Shown here piece after piece: positions 7,003 to 11,962 of a stretch of 11,962 nucleotides of DNA (its first letter is position 1; the number at the start of each line of letters is the position of its first letter). Source of the stretch: Deltaproteobacteria bacterium (GTDB lineage: Bacteria; Desulfobacterota; Desulfuromonadia; Geobacterales; Pseudopelobacteraceae); the NCBI GenBank assembly GCA_030654645.1, contig JAURXC010000029.1:1-11962 (forward strand). Direction: 5' to 3'. Both the position numbers and the translations under genes were made by a program. The notes under the pieces are model-generated. The model saw only the letters and a list, made by a program, of their open reading frames with translations, searched no databases and was not told where the DNA came from.

Positions 7003-7037
7003 AAAAAAAGGGGATTTGCCTCGCGACAAAGCCCCTT
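7003..7037 (-). terminator. Intrinsic terminator after rpmE
   Basis: Read on the minus strand, AAGGGGCTTTG (7037-7027) pairs with CAAATCCCCTT (7018-7008) around an 8-base loop with one C-U mismatch, and the downstream arm merges into a run of seven T. It starts 22 bases after the rpmE stop codon. It separates rho-rpmE from thyX and the genes beyond. Confidence 0.85.
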
Positions 7038-7059
7038 AGTGTGTCTGTGCAACGGTTGG

Positions 7060-7260
7060 TCAGATCTGACCGTAACGCTTTTTGAAACGCTCAACACGAC
7101 CGGCGGTGTCAATCAGTTTCTGCTTGCCGGTGTAGAAAGGATGGCAGGCCGAGCAGATCTCGGTATTGATCTCTTTTTTCGTGGAACGTGTCAGAAATGA
7201 GTTACCGCAAATGCAGTTAACGGTTACCTCGGAATACAGTGGGTGAATACCTTCTTTCAT
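7060..7260 (-). CDS. rpmE: 50S ribosomal protein L31 (zinc-type)
   Basis: The 66-residue protein opens MKEGIHPLYSEVTVNC, typical of L31, and carries the zinc ligands C16-x-C18 and C36-x2-C39 (CICG and CSAC). This is the C+ form, which binds zinc and joins the large ribosomal subunit at the central protuberance, bridging to the small subunit. The start is preceded by a strong AAGGAGG with a five-base spacer. It lies 102 bp downstream of rho and is followed by an intrinsic terminator. No zinc-free L31 paralogue is in the window. Confidence 0.97.
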   Translation of the reverse strand: MKEGIHPLYSEVTVNCICGNSFLTRSTKKEINTEICSACHPFYTGKQKLIDTAGRVERFKKRYGQI

Positions 7261-7321
7261 CTCTTCCTCCTTCAGTCTTGCTTTACAGCGTTAAATTGAT
7301 CCGATATGAGCAGCAAATTGT

Positions 7322-7334
7322 AATCGTAACGATT
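7322..7334. promoter_or_regulatory. 13-bp palindrome in the rho-rpmE gap
   Basis: AATCGTAACGATT has perfect 6-bp arms around one central base. It lies in the 102-bp AT-rich space between rho and rpmE. It could be a repressor operator for a separate rpmE promoter or simply chance; I do not recognise it as a known box and it does not look like the usual Zur box. Confidence 0.3.
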
Positions 7335-7362
7335 CAGACAGATTTATGCAACCATTTTTTAG

Positions 7363-8610
7363 CTATTTCGACATCGAGTCCAGAAAATTCTGGTTGGTCT
7401 TGGCTTCGGACAGCTTGTCCAGCAGGAATTCCATGCTGTCCACCACGTTCATCGGATGGATCACCTTGCGCAGGATCCAGATGCGGTTGAGGGAACTCTT
7501 CTCGATCAGCAGCTCTTCCTTGCGGGTGCCGGACTTGTTGATGTCAATGGCCGGGAAGGTGCGCTTTTCGACCAGCTTGCGGTCCAGGTGCAGCTCCATG
7601 TTGCCGGTACCCTTGAACTCTTCGAAAATTACCTCGTCCATCTTGCTGCCGGTGTCAACCAGCGCGGTGGCGATGATTGTCAGCGATCCCCCCTCTTCGA
7701 TGTTGCGGGCGGCGCCGAAGAAGCGTTTCGGTTTCTGCAGGGCATTGGCGTCCACGCCGCCGGTCAGGATCTTGCCGGATGGCGGCAGGACCGTGTTGTA
7801 GGCGCGGGCCAGGCGGGTGATCGAGTCCAGCAGGATCACCACATCTTTTTTGTGTTCTACCAGGCGCTTGGCTTTCTCGATCACCATCTCGGCCACCTGG
7901 ACGTGGCGGGTGGCCGGTTCGTCAAAGGTGGACGAAACCACTTCGCCGTTGACCGAGCGCTGCATGTCGGTCACCTCCTCCGGGCGCTCGTCGATCAGTA
8001 GTACGATCAGATAGACTTCGGGGTGATTGGCCGCAATCGAGTTGGCGATGTTCTGGATCAGCACCGTTTTTCCGGTCCGGGGCGGGGCCACGATCAGCCC
8101 GCGCTGCCCCTTGCCGATCGGGGCCACCAGTTCGATCACGCGCATCGGCATGTTGTCGGGAGTCGTCTCCAGCGTCAGTTTTTCCTGCGGGTAGAGCGGG
8201 GTCAGGTTGTCGAACAGGATCTTGTCGCGGGCGACTTCGGGCGGTTCGTGGTTGACCGATTCCACCTTCAGCAGGGCAAAGTAGCGCTCGCCTTCCTTGG
8301 GGGGGCGGATCTGTCCGGAAACAGTATCGCCGGTGCGCAGGTTGAAACGCCGGATCTGGCTGGGGGAGACGTAAATGTCGTCTGGACCCGGCAGGTAGTT
8401 ATAGTCGGTGGCTCTCAGGAAACCGAACCCGTCCTGCAGGGTTTCAAGAACACCTTCGCCGAAAATCGAGCCGTTCTGTTCGGTTTGGGCATTGAGGATG
8501 GCAAAGATCAGGTCCTGTTTGCGCAGGCTGGATGCTCCCTCGATGTTGAGATCCCGAGCAATGGTGTTGAGTTCACTGATTTTTTTGCCTTTAAGTTCCT
8601 GTAAATTCAT
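7363..8610 (-). CDS. rho: Transcription termination factor Rho
   Basis: Rho is the hexameric RNA helicase/ATPase that ends untranslated transcripts. The protein is 415 residues, close to the 419 of E. coli. Visible parts in order: the N-terminal helical domain (1-45, MNLQELKGKKISELNTIARD), the cold-shock-like RNA-binding domain with GFGFLR at 61-66, Walker A APPRTGKT at 175-182 (K181), Walker B DVVILLD at 256-262, the Q-loop LPPSGKILTGG at 275-285, and the R-loop region near 320-336 (TGSKMDEVIFEEFKGTGN). All catalytic motifs are intact, and there is no insertion of the kind seen in Actinobacteria or Bacteroidetes. AGGAGA four bases before the ATG supports the start. Rho often controls its own leader, and the long upstream region leaves room for that. 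rpmE follows. Confidence 0.98.
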   Translation of the reverse strand: MNLQELKGKKISELNTIARDLNIEGASSLRKQDLIFAILNAQTEQNGSIFGEGVLETLQDGFGFLRATDYNYLPGPDDIYVSPSQIRRFNLRTGDTVSGQIRPPKEGERYFALLKVESVNHEPPEVARDKILFDNLTPLYPQEKLTLETTPDNMPMRVIELVAPIGKGQRGLIVAPPRTGKTVLIQNIANSIAANHPEVYLIVLLIDERPEEVTDMQRSVNGEVVSSTFDEPATRHVQVAEMVIEKAKRLVEHKKDVVILLDSITRLARAYNTVLPPSGKILTGGVDANALQKPKRFFGAARNIEEGGSLTIIATALVDTGSKMDEVIFEEFKGTGNMELHLDRKLVEKRTFPAIDINKSGTRKEELLIEKSSLNRIWILRKVIHPMNVVDSMEFLLDKLSEAKTNQNFLDSMSK

Positions 8611-8918
8611 CTGTTCTCCTGCGTGTGATTTTTCATTGTATTGGATTGCAATATGATCCTGATAAGTATTTTAGGTGTAGTCCGCAAAAAGGGCCTTTAA
8701 GCAGGTATTTATAGAGGAGTTTGCTGGAAATTTCCTACTCACTGGATGCTTATGGATTATTAAAGAGGTTTGTTAATGCAGCAAATTAAGGATGCTTAAG
8801 GGGTTTCCGCTTTGAATTTCAGGATAAATGCTTGAAGTAGTGTCAAAGTTACCTTTTGTGTCTTGGGCTTGTCAATAAAAAACATCATCGATGAGTATTA
8901 AAAATTACAAATAGCTGT
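8611..8918 (-). promoter_or_regulatory. 308-bp AT-rich intergenic leader of rho
   Basis: No gene is visible on either strand. The stretch is clearly more AT-rich than the flanking genes. On the minus strand it starts with a T-run just after tcdA and then holds two exact TTGACA boxes (8870-8875 and 8841-8846, 29 bp apart). The nonamer GGATGCTTA occurs twice on the plus strand (8744-8752 and 8790-8798). There is also a 10-bp palindrome GGAAATTTCC (8726-8735) and an AT-rich hairpin TTAAG-GATG-CTTAA (8786-8799). This is the expected place for the rho promoter and an untranslated leader of up to about 240 bases. Which of these elements work cannot be told from the sequence. Confidence 0.6.
8846..8875 (-). 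promoter_or_regulatory. Candidate sigma-70-type promoter for rho
   Basis: On the minus strand, TTGACA (8875-8870) is followed after 18 bases by TAACTT (8851-8846), a moderate -10 match. The second TTGACA (8846-8841) has only poorly placed -10 candidates (TATCCT at 14 bases). The perfect -35 and its position upstream of rho favour a promoter; the weak -10 keeps confidence low. Confidence 0.35.
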
Positions 8919-9695
8919 TTACGTGTCCGGCTGCCGGCTTAACAGCTCGTTGATTACCACGCCCGCCATGGTCAGTCCGAAGATGGATGGCAGGTATGAA
9001 ATGCTCCCCAGGATCACGCGGCGGTTGTCGCAGCTGAACTGCTGATCGCCGCGGTTGGGGCAGATGCATTCGATGCCGCAGTGACTGGCTGCGGGATTCA
9101 ATTCGCGATGCTCTTCGATCGAGTACACAACCTGAACTCCGCTGGATATCCCGTTCTTGCGGAGTATCTTGCGCATGCTGCGGGCCATGCGGCAGTTGCG
9201 GGTGGCCGAGATGTCTCCGACCTGGATCTTGGTCGGATCGAGCTTGTTGGCGGCCCCCATGCTGGAGATGACCGGGATGCCCAGTTCGCGGCAGATGGTG
9301 ATCAGGGCGGCCTTGGCGGTGAAGTGGTCGATGGCGTCCAGCACGTAATCCGGTCGCGTAGCCAGCAGCTCCGCGGCATTTTCGCCGGAGAAGAAGGCCT
9401 TGACCGGGCGGATTTCGGCGTCCGGATTTATGTCGGCTAGCCGCGCGGCCATGACCTCCACCTTGGGCAGGCCGACGGTGGAGGATAGGGCGTGAATCTG
9501 GCGGTTGACATTGGTCAGGCAGATGTCGTCGAAATCCACCAGCGTAATCCGGCCGATGCCGGCCCTTCCCAACGCCTCGGCGGCATAGCTGCCGACTCCG
9601 CCGATGCCGCAGATCATCACATGCCTGTTGGCCAGCCGGGAGAGTCCTTCCCCGCCGATCAGCAGTTCCGTGCGCGAGAAACGGTGCAGGCTCAT
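8919..9695 (-). CDS. tcdA: tRNA threonylcarbamoyladenosine dehydratase TcdA
   Basis: TcdA is an E1-like enzyme that uses ATP to cyclise t6A to ct6A at position 37 of tRNAs reading ANN codons. The 258-residue protein shows the nucleotide-binding motif G30-x-G-G-V-G35 (CGIGGVGSYAAEALGRAG), the acid of LVDFDD (52-57), NVNRQ at 62-66, LDAIDHFTAK at 119-128 and the TcdA-type segment SSMGAANKLDPTKI at 144-157. A cysteine group, C206-x3-C210-x-C212-x9-C222, lies in a C-terminal insert and may bind metal. Its ATG overlaps the stop of the upstream heptosyltransferase gene by four bases (ATGA), with AAGGG inside that gene as ribosome-binding site. No convincing terminator stem follows, only a T-run. 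Confidence 0.93.
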   Translation of the reverse strand: MSLHRFSRTELLIGGEGLSRLANRHVMICGIGGVGSYAAEALGRAGIGRITLVDFDDICLTNVNRQIHALSSTVGLPKVEVMAARLADINPDAEIRPVKAFFSGENAAELLATRPDYVLDAIDHFTAKAALITICRELGIPVISSMGAANKLDPTKIQVGDISATRNCRMARSMRKILRKNGISSGVQVVYSIEEHRELNPAASHCGIECICPNRGDQQFSCDNRRVILGSISYLPSIFGLTMAGVVINELLSRQPDT

Positions 9696-10729
9696 TTCTG
9701 ATCAGCCCTTCTGTGGTTCCTCTGTTTTCCTTTCCAGCCCAGCAGTTCCTCCGCCAGTTGTAGAATCTCCGCTTCAGGTATGTCGCATACCGAGTAATCG
9801 GTCGCGTCCGGTTTGCGGAGGTTGGCCCGTGATGCGGTCTTGATGACCCGGTTGATTTCAGTGGGGCAGATGCAGACCGGAGTGGCTCCGAAAAGCGTGA
9901 TCGAAGGTTTTCCGCACCCCCAGGCGATGTGGGTCGGTCCCGAATCTCCGCCGATCACAAGATCGCAGCGTCCTACGGCCGCCTTGAGCTGGTTTAGATT
10001 AAGCCTTGGCAGCACCCGGACGTTGGCGGCTTTTTTCGCGATCAGCTCAGCGGTTTGAAGCTCCTGTTGATTGCCGTGGCAGATCAGGATGTTTTCGCCC
10101 AGCATCTCCGCCAGCCGGCTGAACTTTTCCGGCGGATAATTCTTGTATGCGGCGCTTGTCTCCGGCACGAAGATGATGTTTCTTTTCTGCCGTTCAAAAT
10201 ACTCATCGGTGATGATGCGGTCCGCATCGCTCCAGAACAGGAACGGCTCCGGTCGGGACAGGTCGGTAGTCCGGAATTCCAGGCCAAGGCTGCCGCAGGC
10301 CAGTGCCGCGTAACGGCTGGCGGCCGGCAGTTCCAGCGGAACCGGCATGCGGTGGTCGTAGAACAGGCCGGCCAGCGGTTCCTTCAGCATCTGCCGGGCA
10401 AATCCGTGGCGGGGGCCGCCCATGATGGCTGCTACGACCGCAGATTTCAGCAGTCCATGCAGGTCTATCACCGCATCAAAAGCGCCGAAGGATGACAGGT
10501 GCCGGTACTCGGCAACCAGGGCGGCCAGCGACTTCTTCTTTTTCAGACTTTTCAGGTCAACCCGGACCACCTGGCGGATGTCGGGGTGGTGGTCGAGGAT
10601 ATCGGCGAAGCGCTTGTCGGCGGCCCAGGTGATATGACAGTCGGGCAGCTGACGCCGGATAATCTGCAGCGCAGCCATGCCGAGGATTATGTCGCCCAGC
10701 GATGTGAGCCTGACAAAAGCGATGTTCAT
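9692..10729 (-). CDS. Glycosyltransferase family 9, WaaC-like heptosyltransferase
   Basis: This family-9 enzyme (345 residues) probably adds heptose from ADP-heptose to the inner LPS core at the cytoplasmic face of the inner membrane. The N-terminal fold starts FVRLTSLGDIILGMAAL. The segment DAVIDLHGLLKSA (85-97), then RHGFAR and KEPLAGLFYDHRMPV (116-130), resembles WaaC (heptosyltransferase I) more than WaaF. The nucleotide-sugar motif GGDSGPTHIA is at 260-269. The gene begins three bases after the DUF4254 stop. Its AAGG sits almost against the ATG, too close for good initiation, so coupling to the upstream gene is likely. Its last codons overlap the tcdA start. The acceptor and sugar are inferred from family likeness. 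Confidence 0.87.
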   Translation of the reverse strand: MNIAFVRLTSLGDIILGMAALQIIRRQLPDCHITWAADKRFADILDHHPDIRQVVRVDLKSLKKKKSLAALVAEYRHLSSFGAFDAVIDLHGLLKSAVVAAIMGGPRHGFARQMLKEPLAGLFYDHRMPVPLELPAASRYAALACGSLGLEFRTTDLSRPEPFLFWSDADRIITDEYFERQKRNIIFVPETSAAYKNYPPEKFSRLAEMLGENILICHGNQQELQTAELIAKKAANVRVLPRLNLNQLKAAVGRCDLVIGGDSGPTHIAWGCGKPSITLFGATPVCICPTEINRVIKTASRANLRKPDATDYSVCDIPEAEILQLAEELLGWKGKQRNHRRADQK

Positions 10730-10732
10730 GCC

Positions 10733-11338
10733 TTAAGCTTTTGAGCGGTACAGTTCAGGATTCAGGGAGGGATCGTTGTACATCTTGAACTGCTTGTAGA
10801 GCTTCATGGTCTTTTTTCCGCCAACATAGTCATCTAGCAGCTCCCCAAGCGCCCTGTACAGGTCGTAGCGCTGCAGCTTCAGCACCGCCAGGCGGTGCAG
10901 CGACCGTTCGCGATGGTCGGAGTCGATGTCGTCCCGGCGGCTGTCCTCATCCATGTGGTAGACTTTCAGCGACATGATCGAAATCCGATCGACAATGCTT
11001 CCGGGGGTTTCGGAGTTGATCCGTTCCTCCGGTGACGCCGGGGCGGATTTTGAAACTTCGGCCAGGATCGCCTCGTCGAGTTTTTCAATCAGATCGTTAC
11101 GCTGCTGGTTCAGCTTGTCTATGGCTCGTTTGACGGTGGCGATGGCGCTGTCATCAACGTCGGTGCGACGGGCCTTGTCCTCTTCGTGCCAGAGCAGGTA
11201 ATTGCGCCAGGCCAGCTCCAGCGCCAGCGGATTGGCGGAGACCCCGGGGACGGCAAAAGTGGAGTCATCCGTATGCCAGAAGGTTATGCAGCGGTCAAAT
11301 ACATCTTCGAGTCCGGTCAGGTTCATGGTGTTCAGCAT
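10733..11338 (-). CDS. DUF4254 domain protein of unknown function
   Basis: The 201-residue protein is largely helical by composition and has no signal peptide or membrane segment, so it should be cytoplasmic. Family-typical blocks are NYLLWHEEDKARR (46-58), AIDKLNQQRNDLIEKLDE (72-89), INSETPGSIVDRISIMSLKVYHM (from 107) and YKQFKMYNDPSLNPELY (181-197). DUF4254 genes recur among LPS glycosyltransferase genes, but I know of no established activity. The ATG at 11336-11338 is preceded by AAGGA with a six-base spacer, better than the internal ATG at 11324-11326. It lies 23 bp after one family-9 glycosyltransferase gene and 3 bp before another, so a role in core sugar assembly or in regulating those enzymes is a fair inference. 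Confidence 0.88.
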   Translation of the reverse strand: MLNTMNLTGLEDVFDRCITFWHTDDSTFAVPGVSANPLALELAWRNYLLWHEEDKARRTDVDDSAIATVKRAIDKLNQQRNDLIEKLDEAILAEVSKSAPASPEERINSETPGSIVDRISIMSLKVYHMDEDSRRDDIDSDHRERSLHRLAVLKLQRYDLYRALGELLDDYVGGKKTMKLYKQFKMYNDPSLNPELYRSKA

Positions 11339-11361
11339 GAGATATCCTTTTTATTCGTGAA

Positions 11362-11962
11362 TTAGTCGATCAATTGTACCGTTGCGTCGAACAGCCCGTC
11401 CACGGAAATCGAGGTGCGGCACTCCTGGTCCCTGTCGCAGGATGTGCGGTAGCAGGCCGCGCATTCCATGGCGGCCTGGATGGAGCGGTGCTGCTTGCCG
11501 CGCGGCGCATAGGTGGCGGCGCTGGTGGCGCGGTAATATGAGACCGTGGGTGTGCCGACCGCGGCGGCCATGTAGACCGGTCCGGTGTCGCCGCCGATCA
11601 CCAGGTCCACCCTTTTCAAGACCGGGATCAGCTCCCTGATGCGCAGCCAGGGCAGCAGGCGCACCGCATCGCCGACCTCGCCGATGATCTGTTCCCCCAG
11701 GGCCTTTTCATCCGGACTGCCCCAGTTGATCAGGATGGTTGAGCCGGGATACTTGGTCGTGATTCTGCGGGCCAGTTCGACCCACCCTTGCGGATACCAC
11801 AGTTTAGTGCTCCAGGTGGTTCCGACCTGGAACACGAATACCAGTCCGTCCGGCAGGCTGGCCAGATATTGGTCGGCTGCTGCCTCATCCTCTGCGGAGG
11901 AGATGATGTCGCCGGACAGTTCCATCTCCCGGTAATCCCTGCCGAACAGCACGCTGATCACC
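11362..11962 (-). CDS. Glycosyltransferase family 9 (heptosyltransferase-like), N-terminus outside window
   Basis: About 200 C-terminal residues are present; the frame runs open to the window edge, so the start lies beyond 11962. The fragment is the nucleotide-sugar-binding half. It has VGTTWSTKLWYPQGWVELA, where GT9 enzymes have a conserved substrate loop, then DLVIGGDTGPVYMAAAVGTPTV holding the GGDTGP motif. A cysteine group near the end (C-x2-C-x4-C-x5-C in MECAACYRTSCDRDQECR) is common in heptosyltransferase-like LPS enzymes and may bind metal or form a structural site. It probably adds a core heptose or related sugar. It is upstream of DUF4254 by 23 bp in the same operon. WaaF-like or WaaQ-like identity cannot be decided from the fragment. 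Confidence 0.88.
   Translation of the reverse strand, partial: VISVLFGRDYREMELSGDIISSAEDEAAADQYLASLPDGLVFVFQVGTTWSTKLWYPQGWVELARRITTKYPGSTILINWGSPDEKALGEQIIGEVGDAVRLLPWLRIRELIPVLKRVDLVIGGDTGPVYMAAAVGTPTVSYYRATSAATYAPRGKQHRSIQAAMECAACYRTSCDRDQECRTSISVDGLFDATVQLID

Noticed and set aside
6919..7029. Longer N-terminus for ThyX starting at 7029
   Set aside because: The extra 37 residues start within the rpmE terminator hairpin and do not resemble ThyX; the ATG at 6918 gives the normal family start.
8023..8604. Long plus-strand open frames opposite rho and thyX
   Set aside because: They are composition shadows of highly conserved minus-strand genes and show no domain of their own.
8882..8898. CATCGATG palindrome next to a T-run as the tcdA terminator
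   Set aside because: The self-complementary core cannot form a stem with a proper loop; only the T-run is convincing.
9711..9737. CTGTGGTTCCTCTGTTTTCC as another copy of the CACAGAG repeat
   Set aside because: It lies in the coding end of the heptosyltransferase gene and matches only in short pieces, so chance is as likely.

Overview
The window reads as chromosomal DNA of a Gram-negative, Geobacter-like deltaproteobacterium (Desulfuromonadales). This is inferred from lipopolysaccharide (LPS) core glycosyltransferases interleaved with a DUF4254 gene, a flavin-dependent thymidylate synthase (ThyX), a DUF1385 membrane protein next to rho-rpmE, and fairly high G+C coding DNA. No species can be named from the sequence alone.

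Layout, right to left, because nearly everything is on the minus strand. (1) 11962-8919: an envelope block that enters from outside the window. It holds a partial family-9 glycosyltransferase, a DUF4254 protein, a WaaC-like heptosyltransferase and the tRNA-modifying TcdA, with gaps or overlaps of 23 bp, 3 bp and -4 bp, so it is almost certainly one operon. (2) 8918-8611: a 308-bp AT-rich intergenic region with promoter-like boxes and small repeats, the leader of rho. (3) 8610-7003: rho and rpmE, closed by a clear intrinsic terminator. (4) 6918-1201: thyX, DUF1385, an RluA-type pseudouridine synthase, a YdfG-like dehydrogenase, an RRM RNA-binding protein and a MuiA/DUF4139 periplasmic protein, closely spaced and probably mostly co-transcribed. 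(5) 2-1092, plus strand and convergent with block 4: the end of a VapC-type PIN toxin gene overlapping a DUF4130 (TIGR03915-type) putative DNA-repair gene.

The window is mainly housekeeping: transcription termination, ribosome, tRNA/rRNA modification, dTMP synthesis and LPS core. The less ordinary points are a 12-residue (36-bp) tandem repeat forming the whole tail of the RRM protein, a dispersed 'CCACAGAG..CACAGAGG' repeat that forms an inverted pair and supplies the last codons of the DUF4130 gene, the four-base overlap of a toxin gene with a DNA-repair gene, and a DUF4254 protein of unknown function locked between two LPS glycosyltransferases. No tRNA, rRNA, CRISPR array, transposase or phage gene was seen. 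I found no convincing wholly new system; the vapC-DUF4130 pair and the DUF4254 sandwich are the best leads.
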